Assembly: GCF_910591885.1 (NCBI RefSeq) | Contig: NC_063272.1 | Location: forward strand, 15,946,364-16,010,363 | DNA: 64,000 bases | DNA from: Bombus terrestris | Lineage: Eukaryota > Arthropoda > Insecta > Hymenoptera > Apidae | Direction: 5' to 3' | Shown here: positions 1 through 11,239 of the stretch, in pieces | Position numbering within the stretch: the first letter of the stretch is position 1 | Layout: each line of letters opens with the position of its first letter | Translations under genes and position numbers: made by a program | The notes under the pieces: generated by a model | What the model was told of the DNA's origin: nothing | Databases searched by the model: none | Seen by the model: the letters and a program-made list of their open reading frames with translations, nothing else

Positions 1-3000
1 GGAAGCGGACCGTCGGACAATAAAAAAGAAAACGGCCGGGTGAATGACGTCGTCTGTTCGATGACCGTGTCACTGGCCATGGTTGATAGGGCGTGGCAAT
101 TCTTATTTCGTTACGCTTTTGGATATTACGCAAGCTGTTCATCCCATAGACTGGGGAAATAGACTCAGCGAATCAATTTTCGTAAATTAACACGATCTTC
201 TTTACGATTATACTACGCTGCATTATATCAATGGATAGTGTCTTTTACAATATATACATATAGGCACTGTGTTTTATACACAGATACGATTTAATTATTT
301 CTAGTGATGTCGACTATAGTAATTTTCTTTATATTCTAACCAGAATATAGTCTGATCTAATGTCCCAGTACACTGTCTTTCCCTTGAGTTCTCGAGAATC
401 TCTCTCTTGATTTTCCCATTTTCCCTGGAGAAAGGAATAATAGGGCTATTCCTATCTTGTGAGGTGCAGTCGGTGTCTGATAGAATTCTATGAGAGCTTA
501 TTTCTCAAGAAAATTCACAGCCCTAGCAAATGTCATCCGATGCGTCGTGATGATGTCGCGCGAATTCCTTTTCCTTTGACGTACGTATATTTTACAACAC
601 AACTAAAATTTTATTACGGTAACTGTAACCAAATCTGCTGGCACCAATAACGATATTTAGAATTTTGAGATCGTTTGAATGAAATTGTATATGGTGTAAG
701 TTATGGGTAAGACTTTATGCGTACGATTTATTGCAAGGACTATAATTTAATTTATCAAGAGAGTCAGGTGTTGATAACTACATATTGATAATCCTTTAGT
801 TTAGTCCCTAGTGTCCAAGTTCGTAGACTTGTCCTTATACGTGTCTGTAATGCGCATACAAATTGGGTTGAAATTATGTTTAAGTTACATCAAAGTTAGC
901 GCGCGACTTGTTAGAACTAAATCTAAAGCTTGTTGGAAATTTAGTATCCAAATGTACATCAAAGTCCAAATTGTAGAGAAACTTGAAGAGTGACGTTACT
1001 TAGACGTTTCGTGATAATTAAATGTTCTTCCAGTTTAATTTAATTTAAACACGCAAGCGTTTGAATTTTGTAGATACTTTGTGAAAATACCTAGTTCTAT
1101 TTCAAAGAGAATATTTCGTTTCAACGAGCAAAAATGGTTTTTAATATGTTAAAAGAATCTTTAGCATAAAACTGGAAAGAAACGTTACACACATCTACAA
1201 TGATTCTTGCATATTTTCATCAAACGTAAATTTTTTACCAATAAACATGGTAATTTAATCAGAACCGTAACGCGGTTGTTAATTTTTGTGCATAACAGAT
1301 TAATAGAATAATTAAAATAGAACGAGAGAACGAATTCTCTCATTCTATTATAATTCCTCGTCATTTTCCATCAAATTTTCTATTCCACTTTTACTAAAAT
1401 CGCATTACTTTTACGACGACCATATAATTTCTAGTGATTTTCAAATTTTCTCCCTCAATTGTGCTTTAAAATTTGCATCGCGTTCACGTTGCATTCTTTG
1501 AAAGTTACATTTGCATACATCCGTATCGTAGATCTAATTTTCAAAGTTTCAACAAGTTATGTGCGGCGGTAGTGACGCGTCAGATATGGTTTCCTTCTCA
1601 AATAAGAGGCATAATGCAAGGATGACGCGTGTACGTTCACATTTCACGTCATTTCCGTCCGAAGTAAGACGAGCTTCCGCGAGAATCGTATTTCACGTCG
1701 TATGCACGCGAGCATCGAGAGGCTGTCACGGATTATTTGCACGGTTTATAAATCTTCCATTATGACTGTTTGCTTTTAAAGGGGTTGTTAGGAAGTAACC
1801 GATGATCCCGTGCTAATTTGCTTACTGAACCTTGATGTCGATTGCCTATATGATTCGATTCGCGCTAATTTCATGACATCGATTTGTTTACTTTCGCAGC
1901 AGCGTCTAACGTAATGTACACGCGACGGTGTATGCTATACGGCGGTACTTCGCAAAGGCAAATTGCTATTACCAATTGCAATATGGACAACTCTGTATTT
2001 GTATGTTATTTGGAATAATTTGAATATTACTTAGATATTTGCCTCTTGGAAAACGCTTTTCTCTTTCAAATAATTGCCTTAAATATATATACATAATCCG
2101 AGCTCGGTTGCACAGTAGTTGTTCAATTAATAACTGCAATGCAATTTTTGACAAATTACAAGTTATAAGTTATAGACTTGTTCTTTGCAATTTCATAATT
2201 TTTTGTTAAATAGAAGGATCGAATAACTTGATAGTCTTGTCGTAGAGTTTCATCTGTTTGACACGATACACATTTTTTATTCGAAAACACAATTGCACTA
2301 AGCAATTAGGAATTATTTGAACTACAAACACACGGTTTTGAAGCTGGAAACTTTTCTACCCATTAAAACAACCATTTTTCTTTCTCATCCAATTTCGTTC
2401 GTTGTCGCACAAGACTCGTTCTTGGGTCATAAATATCAGAACATACCTCCCCGAATTCGTTGATATTTCTACGAGAAGGAATTCCAGGCTATTAAATCGC
2501 GAGTTTAATAAATAATGACCGCGCCGTAGGGTAGCGTCGTTTGCGGTTTCTAAAGACGACCTTACACAGTTTACCTAGATACGTCCGCCACCATTTCAAA
2601 TGGCTTCACTGTGTATGCGAATGCACGTGGGCGACGATTCTGTATGCAGTTGCGGTTGAAAATCTCGTAACCTCCGTTGAAAAGGGATTAACGAGAAACT
2701 TTTCGCCTTAAAACGCAAGAACTCGTTTCATATTCGTTGGTACGCCCTGAATCTCTGTAGCTGCATCCTATACGCTTGAAATAATATTTGCTTTTTTCGA
2801 TCGACGCTTACGATTAATCCGAGGCTAGTTCGATTTTTCCACGCGCCGATTTTCATGTATTTCATGTACGTTTATTTTTTATTGCGAATATTCTCGCATT
2901 TGCCCTCAATTTATATGAAACTTTTAAAATTAACGTGTGCAATGTTTGTCGACGGAAGTGATGGAAAAATACACAATTTGAAATAATACCTATGTAATAA

Positions 3001-3716
3001 ATTGGAAGATGATAATATTTAATCCTACGATAGATTGTAATTTTTACGTCTGATAAATGTTTTATTTATATTAAATTATTGATTGTTATGCAAGTAAATA
3101 TGCCGTTTAAAATAATTATGTAGAAAATCGTTTTCCGCGTCACTTTGATTTTTATGTCGATTCTCTATATTTGTTTTTAACGATCATCGTTAATTGAGTC
3201 AATCTTTATCACAGTATTATACGAGAGACATGTCGATACATTAAGACTGCAGGACTTTCCTGTTTCTGTTTACTTAGTTGACGTAACAATCATTCACGAT
3301 AGCGATGCTTTAATTGCTTTGCGCAGTGTATTAAACTGTTGGTCAAAAATAAAATCTAACATGACAGTAAGAATAATCGTATTACGAAAATAAGATCATC
3401 GAGAGAATCCTAAATCTAAAGAACATTTATTTAAGAGAAATACCGAATACCATTTATGTCTTATGGCCAAACAACGTAGCCATATTTAAAAAGGGAACTA
3501 TCATTCAGCATTAGTCGAACGTCAACACTTTCTTCCATCTCCTCCAACACACCTTTCGCTCTGCCATTTCATTTAACCTATCTTCTTTTTCGTTCCTTTA
3601 CGGTCACACAGTGAAAAATCGTGTAAAACGAAAACGAAAATTTTCATTAAGCTTTAATTGAACAGCAACACCTTGCCTGATCGCTTCGAACAAACTCCTC
3701 GTTTTATCATTTTTGA
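1..3716. other. AT-rich noncoding sequence
   Basis: No convincing gene is visible. Open frames are short and interrupted. A modestly GC/CpG-richer patch lies around 1560-1760. A 46-base hairpin (1310-1355) is listed separately. The first 120 bases are also CpG-rich and may be the tail of a neighbouring regulatory or exonic block outside the window. Confidence 0.6.
1310..1355. repeat. 21-bp stem hairpin with CGAA loop
   Basis: The left arm 1310-1330 and right arm 1335-1355 are reverse complements over 21 positions with two mismatches, closed by the four-base loop CGAA at 1331-1334. The core of the arms is GAGAGAA / TTCTCTC. The loop is too tight for a classical microRNA precursor, so this may instead be a snap-back relic of a small inverted-repeat element. 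Confidence 0.6.
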
Positions 3717-3755
3717 ACCGCCCTTCTTATTCGATTCCCTTTACGTTCGCTTCGG

Positions 3756-4046
3756 ATGCGTTCAAAGGATATCTCTTTCGAAAGGACCAAAGTAAGAAAA
3801 GTGTCAGCAAGAGAGGATCATTTCCGCTTCGAGCGTTCATTACGACGAAATGAACGGGGCGCAGTTACAAGGGAATCCACAGGAATCAACGCGGCCAACT
3901 TAAACGTCGTTGGTGACAATCAAGAGTCGACTTTGTCACTCGACGAATCCGACTATACTGTAGAAACGCAATTTAATGGATATAATTATCCACGAGGAAT
4001 GCCAATGAACAGGAGACCGGCAGAAATTGAACGCATCCTGATCTAA
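3756..4046 (+). CDS. Hypothetical 96-aa open frame
   Basis: I do not recognise this frame. It is open from 3717, just after an in-frame TGA, with the first ATG at 3756 and TAA at 4044-4046. The predicted product is hydrophilic, with an Arg/Glu-rich N-terminal third and a C-terminal half rich in Asp, Glu, Asn and Ser, with no membrane segment. Codons favour purines at position 1. The upstream sequence is pyrimidine-rich but has no convincing AG acceptor, and no polyadenylation signal is obvious close downstream. A frame of this length can occur by chance in 64 kb, so coding status is doubtful. Confidence 0.2.
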   Translation: MRSKDISFERTKVRKVSAREDHFRFERSLRRNERGAVTRESTGINAANLNVVGDNQESTLSLDESDYTVETQFNGYNYPRGMPMNRRPAEIERILI

Positions 4047-6750
4047 GCGAAGTTTCGCGTTAGAGAATCGCCAATGAATAATAGCACTGAATTACTGTAA
4101 ACATTCGTTAGACCGTTGATAACTGGCTCGGCTGCGTGACAGATGACTGTAGTAGTTGCAGAAATAGCGCCGGTGCCGTTGAAAATTATGCTGTTCATGG
4201 CAGAGAGAGTTTACTTCCACGCCTGATATTTACCTAGCCGGTTTCGTACTGCTCATTTCCACAAGATAGAAAGTGATGTATAATTTAGCATATTCCGCGA
4301 GATACGAGAACTTTTGAGACGAATTGTTCCCATTAACGAAAATAATTGCTCCATGAGCAATTACGCTTCGTGACAAAATTATTTTTGCCAGAGAAGTTAA
4401 GCAGAACGAGAGAATTTACATAACGATACAAGACAAGTTTCACTTTCCCATTTAAAAATTAAGTAACATCGATAGTTTCTTAAAGTTCGTTCCTTTAGTA
4501 GTGTACGAATTTCATAAGCTTTACTGAATATATAGATTCTTGATACTTTCAACTATGTCTATGACAAACATTTACAATATTTTTTCATACAAATGGTCCA
4601 TAACGGTATTTTTAATAAAGAAATTCGTAATATACGACAAATATTGTTTCACTACGTAACCATGAATGAGTATCATGCCAACGAATAATAACTAATCAAA
4701 TTTCAAATACAGAGCTTCTGTTGCTGTATAGATGTAACTTTGTAAAACTTATTTCAAGTAAAAATATATAAAAATGTTACGGGCAAATCATCTTTATCCA
4801 AACGGAAGCTTGAATAAAACATAACATTTGCATGCAAATTAAAAGAATTCAATCAAAAAGATTTCATCCAAGAACAATTTTACATTAGGTGTTGATTTAA
4901 CATACCAAGTTTCATAGAGGTTTTTCCTCATTTTAATTAAGATTTTATTCGCGCATACTTTCTTACGATGCCTCGTGAAGTTTCACCCGCGTTCTAATAA
5001 ATTATACATACTACGCGATAGACAGTCAGACATACTATCTCGTATAAGCTAATTAAAATACATTACATAAATAAACTCATCTCTCTTGGTGGCAAACGAT
5101 CTTTCGCGTACTGGAGTATGTAAATTTTTAATGAACACATTTCGCCATGAATTCGCGTGTAACGTTTCACTGCAGGAACTTCACCGACAACGTAGAAACT
5201 TTATGATAACATTGTCGTATCGTGGAAATAGTTACAATGTAATAAATAGCAACAATTCGTTGTCGATGCATCATTTATTTTCCTCGAACAACGCTGACCG
5301 TGTACGTTTATCAGATGAAACTAATTAAATCGTTTCCCATTATTGCAACGCGTAATGTGTTTCACTGAAAAAAAAGTTCTTGATATGATTGTAGTATCAC
5401 GTGTTGGTCCGAAGTTAGGTTTTGTCATTTTCGACAAATAGTGGACAAATAGTATCCTAAATCAGCTCTTCAACGGATCCATCGACCTGTCAATCTGTCC
5501 TATGATGGAATACCACCGACCAATAGCTTTGTACCGAATCATCAATTACACCACCTTCGTATTATCTCCTCTAAATGTACGACGAAACGTTCAGCACAGT
5601 ACAATTTTTATACAATACATATATACGATAAATACGATAAATATCAGTATTCAAAAATTGCTAACTTAATTCTATACTTAAATAATTTCTAAAGCTCTGA
5701 CAAATGGAAGAATTAATCCTACCAAACGTTCCCAACTCTATCAACATCACGCGTCTAACTAATATCATAGAATTACGTACAATTACATTCGTAGATTTTC
5801 TGTCATCGCAACTAATAATTCCATTAATTAAAACGCATTGAGCCGTATTTTAGAGATATCGAACAAACCTCCAGCTCATCACCCAAAGACAATAATGTCT
5901 AAAAATACGAGAACAAACGCATTTCGCGTATTAGCAGCGCAGCGAGAAAATAAAGATCTGGAACTATCTTGTGAAAAAGGAGAAAAAACACATGCCAGTG
6001 TTTCGTTCGAAGGGAAGGCAGGCATTCAGATTGTTCTCCGTTGGGTGGCTCGTAATAATTAAAAATTGTTACGTAGCTGTGCCAAGGGAGCAGTAATTAC
6101 GGATTCAAGTGTGCCTGTTGCTTAATTAGTAATTATTACGATTTCTGTTGCGAAGCCCTCTACGGGTGGTCGTTCCTCGCTACGCGGTCGCTTTCCTCTC
6201 TACCGGGTGTCACAGTTTACGAACTTAACAGCGAAGAGTATGATTTATCATCCTGCGACAATATAAACGCGATTAGTTTCTGATTGGTATCATTGAAAAT
6301 AATCAAAAGTTCACGACGAACGTTCAAACAATTTTTGAAATATTACTATCGATGGTACGATCTATTTCTTAAAAACATACCGTAAAAAAAATTTCACACG
6401 ATTTTGGATATCAGATCTATGCTAATGATTAAGCAAAGCCAACTCATTGCATCAATATTTCGCAAAAATTTCATCCGAACTGGAAATTAGATATAAATTT
6501 GAAATATCAAATTAAAAAGAAGAAACAGCAGAAAGAAATCAAATCGACGATAGCTTTTTATTCGCTTTATTATCGATGAACGATAATTAATCAAGCCGAT
6601 AGGGGATCCACGAAGCAAATAAAACAATGATACACCCGTTAGATTCATGCACGTCGAGCATCAAGGCTTGTTTACACTTTGGCGAAGAGTTAAGAGCTTC
6701 TCCCAGGCGCTGGGGTGCCGAGTAATCGACTTTCCTGACCCAGAAAGTCA
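4047..6750. other. AT-rich noncoding sequence
   Basis: I see no repeat or RNA gene here. Two short open frames (5071-5328 without an early ATG, and 5895-6062) have mildly codon-like composition but no splice or promoter context. The patch at 6060-6240 is slightly richer in CpG. Confidence 0.5.
5895..6062 (+). CDS. Possible 55-aa small open frame
   Basis: An ATG at 5895 preceded by ACAATA opens a 55-codon hydrophilic frame ending in TAA at 6060-6062. Composition is Lys/Glu/Arg/Ala-rich, and first codon positions are purine-biased. There is no recognisable domain, splice site or promoter. At this length chance is the likeliest explanation. It is listed because the codon bias is better than that of surrounding frames. 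Confidence 0.1.
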   Translation: MSKNTRTNAFRVLAAQRENKDLELSCEKGEKTHASVSFEGKAGIQIVLRWVARNN

Positions 6751-6759
6751 AAAGGGCTT

Positions 6760-7065
6760 CGTTTACTTGCCATCTCTCTCTCTTTCTCCACTCCACCCAC
6801 GATATCTTTCCCCATCTCCCTCGCCACCCACTGTTTGATTCTTATATCTGGCCCCTGCTCCTTTCACCTCTCTCCCCTCTGCCTCGGCTTTTCTCGCTTC
6901 TGCCATTCTCTTTTTCCACTCTCCTCTCTAGCGACTCTCGGATTCGTCTGTCTGTCCGTCTCGTTCCCCGGCTTTCTGTCTGTTTCACTCAGTTTCCAAC
7001 TCGGCTACCGAACCAACCCCGTTCTCAGCCACCCCCGTTTTCACGCTGGAGTGTCTCTTTCTCCG
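6760..7065 (+). repeat. Pyrimidine-rich (CT/CCC) tract, about 300 bp
   Basis: The plus strand is dominated by C and T, with many CTCTCT, TTTCTC and CCC runs and very few purine runs. The open frames across it are rich in Ser, Leu, Phe and Pro purely because of this composition, so I do not call them genes. It ends directly at the TCGAG pentanucleotide repeat. Confidence 0.7.
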
Positions 7066-7070
7066 TGGAG

Positions 7071-7098
7071 TCGAGTCGAGTCGAGTCGAGTCGAGTCG
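7071..7098 (+). repeat. (TCGAG)n pentanucleotide microsatellite
   Basis: About 5.6 perfect copies of TCGAG. Each unit contains one CpG, so this is an unusually CpG-dense simple repeat for an AT-rich genome. Confidence 0.95.
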
Positions 7099-7180
7099 CG
7101 TCTGGATTCGTTGCCTGTTGGAGATACGGTCGTATAGTTAAAATCGGGCACTGACCGAAAACTTCAATATTCCGGCTCTT

Positions 7181-7501
7181 TCACCGGTTGAGAGAACGAG
7201 GAAGAAGTCGAAAGATATCGACAGTTTCTGCTGGAAGAGCAGGTCGACGATGGAAAGAAACCAAGGGGAATCGTCGTACAAGGGGTTGAGGGATCAGAGC
7301 AGGGGATAAGAAGAAATGGAAGAAGAGACTTGAAAACGTTTTTTTGCGGCGCAACACGAGCTTCTGGATCGGGAATCGAGATGCTGCATCCGAAAGCGTT
7401 TCCAGCTCGACTAAGTTCCTGGGTAAATAGCCAAGGATCTGGATTCTCATTGCTACAGCACGCTGTAAGCGTATACCATCCAGGAATTTCTTCAAACCCA
7501 T
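7181..7501 (-). CDS. Hypothetical 106-aa open frame
   Basis: A true ATG at 7499-7501 (minus strand) opens 106 codons ending in TGA at 7181-7183. The N-terminal half, about residues 1-54, is a plausible amphipathic, Leu/Arg-rich segment with codon bias. The second half drifts into a Phe/Leu/Pro/Ser-rich stretch that mirrors the local strand-asymmetric composition. No domain is recognised. The plus strand of the same stretch could equally be an untranslated leader next to the CT-rich block, since a donor-like GGGTAAAT sits near 7420. Coding status is uncertain. Confidence 0.2.
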   Translation of the reverse strand: MGLKKFLDGIRLQRAVAMRIQILGYLPRNLVELETLSDAASRFPIQKLVLRRKKTFSSLFFHFFLSPALIPQPLVRRFPLVSFHRRPALPAETVDIFRLLPRSLNR

Positions 7502-7509
7502 AAGATAAT

Positions 7510-8540
7510 GGAATTTTCCATTTGTATCTCCTTTTCCTCCTTCTTCCCTTTAAGGGTTGAGTAATAATAGTGTAAGCGAGATAATAGAAAGAAAACTTTT
7601 TAAAATATTGTGTTACTGTGGAACTTTCTAAAATAGTAGTTTTGAAAGAATATTGCTTTTTGAATTTTGTTTAAAATAAGATATGCGATTGATGATATGG
7701 ATGAAGATATTTGCTGTTTTTTATATTTCCGGAGAATACATATTAAATATCCATATTTTATACCATACGCTTTAGAGCTTATTGATACAAACTGATAAAT
7801 ATTGATTGAAAAGCAAGCTGTATCATTGACCTAAATGAATAATGGTTAATTAGTCGACTGAATTAATACGACCACCGAAATTACAACCTGTCGTTTGTTA
7901 ATTGTTATACAAAACGAATAACGAAGCTTTTAAAATTTTAATCACCGTAATCGAAGGATAATACGATGACAAAATACAAAACTATCGTAGGTATTAGCGC
8001 CATATATCGCAATTTTATATTGGAACTGAAAATTTGGAAAAAATATTTGTGCAATGATAAAACTAACGGAAAAAGGCAGAAAGAGGTTCAACCTCTCGAA
8101 AAACGATTATGAAGGTCGCGAAATTGTTTTAAATTAGTGGGCTTGGTGATGGTAATTAATTATTCGAAACCTTCGTCGATGGCGATGCACAAAACTCAAA
8201 CAATGCGACTCAATTGCTCGCGAAAGTCCAAGGCCGCTTATCGTCGTTTAACGTATTATTTGTGTTTGTTAAGCAAGTTACAGAAGGCTGGAGGCGCTAA
8301 AGAGAGGATACGGGTATTTAGATCGAATTAATAACTCTCCTGAACCAACAAAAATTGGTCTTCCGTTTTTGAGAAATCAACCAAGGTTGGCCAAGCGTTC
8401 TCTTGAAATTCAAATCGCACCTACTACGAGAAAGTAATAAAGGAGCGCTTTCATCATCGTCCTAGACATCTCTGCCCGGCAAAAGAGCACTTAATATCAC
8501 CACCGAGCCTCGCTATCATCGCGCCTTCCTCAGCCGCCAC
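7510..8540. other. AT-rich noncoding sequence
   Basis: Mostly low-complexity AT-rich sequence. A frame at 8137-8331 is short and basic with no context. I see nothing else. Confidence 0.5.
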
Positions 8541-9065
8541 CGACAGCTTCTGTGTTTTCTTCCAACTTTCATATAAGCACTGGCCTCTTCTCCTCCTTCT
8601 TCTTCCCTTTTTTCTTCTTCCTTCAGCTACCCCTTCAGCTCTCTAATTCTTTTCTTTGTTCCCGTATTCTACCTCTTTCGCTCGTTTTCTTTGTTTTCAG
8701 TGCAACCCTTACATCGTCCCCCTTTCTTGTAAACACTTCTATTTTCCTTCTGTTACTTCTTCCCATTTCGTTGCTTCCTTCCCGCTCCAAAACATTCGAT
8801 CCAGCAGATTTTCTTCCTCTTTCTCGTGGAATTCTATTTTCTAACAGCGTTTACCATGGCTTTTTCCTCGTTCGTTTACTTCAATCCTTTCTTCGTTTAA
8901 ATTGCCCATTGTTCTAACAATTCCGGGCTGCAAGCTTCTTCTCCTTCTTGTGTCTTTTTTCTCTTTCTTTCGGGCTTCTTTTTTTCGCCGCCTTCCTACG
9001 GCCGTTTTGTTCGCCCATTTTTCTTCTTCAAGTTTCACTGTAACTCAGACACTCACTTTGTTCCG
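8540..9065 (+). repeat. Second pyrimidine-rich tract, about 500 bp
   Basis: There is strong T+C excess on the plus strand (TTCTTCCT, CCTTCTT and TTTCTTTC runs). It mirrors the tract at 6760-7065 and, like it, creates a long Phe/Ser/Leu-rich open frame (8552-8917) that is compositional. It could act as a long polypyrimidine region or a triplex-forming mirror tract. No AG-flanked exon is clear next to it. Confidence 0.65.
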
Positions 9066-10210
9066 TCTCGCTTCTCTTCGTCTTAATTACTCGACCCGGA
9101 GCTGGATCCGCGTTTTAATTTGTTTGCATCGTGTGATGAAACATTGACAATGCCAGAGGGACAATAATTGTCCGAGCTAATATCGGGTTAAACTGTCCTA
9201 GCCCCGTCGATTTTTTTTTTTTTTTATTTTTTTATTGAATTTCATTGGATGTTTTCGTCGGAATTAATCGTTTATTCAGATAAATTAAATAACGAGATAT
9301 ATTTTATTGCACATCAAATGATTGGTTACCACTTTTGTGAAATAGAATGTGGAATATTAATTGCATGATTAATTACGACGAATATTATAACGGGTATTGC
9401 AATAAATTATTCTGCATATTGTAATCTTGATCGATACGAATTTTAATTATTCATGTAACTGAAGCGTCTTGTTATTAATAAATATTTAATCAATAATCAT
9501 TTAATGCCAACATCTGATGCTTAGCATTTTGTTGTTAATTATAACAATAAATTTTACAGTTTATATTAATAACTTGGATGTATTAAAATACGATAATTTA
9601 TCTTACGTTGTGAAGAAGAAAACAATCTCTAGCAGTAATTTATATATCATTCTATGTAAAAAATTAAAAGTTGTCGATAGAGAAGGCAATCGTTAAAAAA
9701 TAGATAATTCCTTTCATCAATGCCTCATTGATCGATGAATTAAAAATAACTTTGTTTTGTTATTCATATTGTTGTTAATATTTTAATAACGTACGTGAAA
9801 GCAATTTATAATACTATTGGTTAGTTACCTTGTATGTATACTGCGTATAACGTGTATAGAATATATATATATACGGTTAAATATAAAGTAACAATAAAAG
9901 GTTGTTTGCGTTGAAAAATTCCTCCAAATTTTGTAATATTATTCTACAATAACAACTGAATAGTCTACAGCAATAAGCACCACCAATATTTAAATTATAC
10001 TTTTTGAAAAAGAAACGAAGATATAAGTTTCATGTTCAAAGTTTTATATTTAAAAAAAATGAAAGTTTATTACTACGAATATCATTTAACTATAGATTCA
10101 TAGCTTATGTGAAAAAGTAATTTGATTTGAATTGATTTTGATTTCATCTTTATTGATTTACCCTTACTGCAAAATAGAGCTGGCTCCTTATTGCGGCAGT
10201 GCTTTCAATT
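9066..10210. other. Very AT-rich noncoding sequence
   Basis: This holds a T homopolymer broken by one A (9211-9233), a short (AT)n run at 9860-9873 and many ATTAAT/AATAAT words. No gene or transposon ends are visible. Confidence 0.6.
9211..9233. repeat. Poly-T tract
   Basis: T15, a single A, then a T7 run. It could be the reversed poly(A) tail of a retrocopy, but no retroposed gene body is recognisable beside it. Confidence 0.8.
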
Positions 10211-10211
10211 T

Positions 10212-10592
10212 TCAAAATAATATCATATACCAAATGAAACACAATACCTTGATGACTGAAGCAGCATTGTTCCCCTTCAAACACATATGGATTCGAAACG
10301 TGTTAAGTGCACGTCTAATTGCAGCCTTTTCAAGTTTATGGTGTTTGGCGACATATCGCTGGAGACACACGGTTCCGCCTTTCCTGTAAGTAAGAGCAAA
10401 CGCGAGTCACTTGGTTGCGATAGTTGGGGATGCCGGAGTCAAGAGACCAAAGCTTAAATCGAGTTTGCTCTCCGTATCGAATTTCGTAGGAAGTGCACTC
10501 CCCAGCGTGCTGCTCGCCACCGAAAGACTTACTAAGACAATATCGCCTCGGCTGGCGATTCCGCAAAATGTATCGCCTAAATTTATTTCAAG
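10212..10592 (-). pseudogene. Decayed or split coding block, downstream segment
   Basis: On the minus strand one reading frame runs from 10592 to the TGA at 10212-10214, about 126 codons, broken only by an internal TGA at 10407-10409. First codon positions are purine-biased and both halves read as ordinary mixed-composition protein. The second half is basic (KHHKLEKAAIRRALNTF). The 5' edge follows a plausible acceptor (CATTCCTGCTGTTAG), and a donor-like AAG/GTATTG lies at 10248/10247. No family is recognised. The overlapping plus-strand frame (10132-10596, one stop) is an alternative, so strand is uncertain. It pairs with the segment at 10975-11232. Confidence 0.3.
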
Positions 10593-10974
10593 CTAACAGC
10601 AGGAATGCCATGAAATTCCATCTAAAGTGGATTTCACAAACTAAAAGAGATTAAAGTTGACACGGTTATTGGGACCTTTTTCTAAATTGTCTACTTACAT
10701 TTACAATTACGTATGTAGAGGTTAAAATTTTACATTACTAGAGGTACTGATTTTACGATATTACTTTAATGTAGATCTTTCTCATAAATTGGAAATATTG
10801 TTTCGTAATTGGAAACTTGAAATTTCACTTATCAACAAATTTTCTTACGATATTAGATAACGTCGTTCTCCATACTTATATACCAACTTGAATGTTTCAC
10901 AACTACAGACTAATATTCATTTCATCTAGTTAGGAATATGCACACGGAATTCTCCCAAACTTGAAGACGCATAC

Positions 10975-11232
10975 CTAATTTGGTTCCAACTTCTTGTTCT
11001 TGATTTTAATTAGCGCTGCAGCAATTAGACGAAGTTCGCCAGTTAATCGATCGTTGAAGTTGGCCACAGTTTTATCCGTGTTAATATCCATGGCGATCGC
11101 GACTGTTGGAGTTGTTGCCATCTTGCGAGGAAAGATGAAATCAATGCTGTTCCAACGGCCATTGCTTAAGCAGGGAGCTTCTATACCGACCATTGACTCA
11201 GTTCTCCTGTAGTTAAAGTAGAAAATAAACCC
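10975..11232 (-). pseudogene. Decayed or split coding block, upstream segment
   Basis: The minus strand is open from 11232 to a TAG at 10975-10977. A pyrimidine-rich acceptor (TTCTACTTTAACTACAG) would start an exon at 11206, and AG/GTATGC follows the TAG directly. The reading frame would continue in phase into the segment starting at 10592 across a 382-base AT-rich, intron-like gap, but the TAG sits exactly at the junction. Codons show clear purine bias at position 1, and the peptide contains MDINTDKTVANFNDRLTGEL. No family is recognised. Taken at face value this is a broken gene, or a terminal exon whose neighbour is a coincidence. Confidence 0.3.
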
Positions 11233-11239
11233 TTAACTC

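Noticed and set aside
8552..8917. 121-codon plus-strand frame
   Set aside because: It lies wholly in a pyrimidine-rich tract, and its Phe/Ser/Leu/Pro content is what CT-rich DNA gives in any frame.
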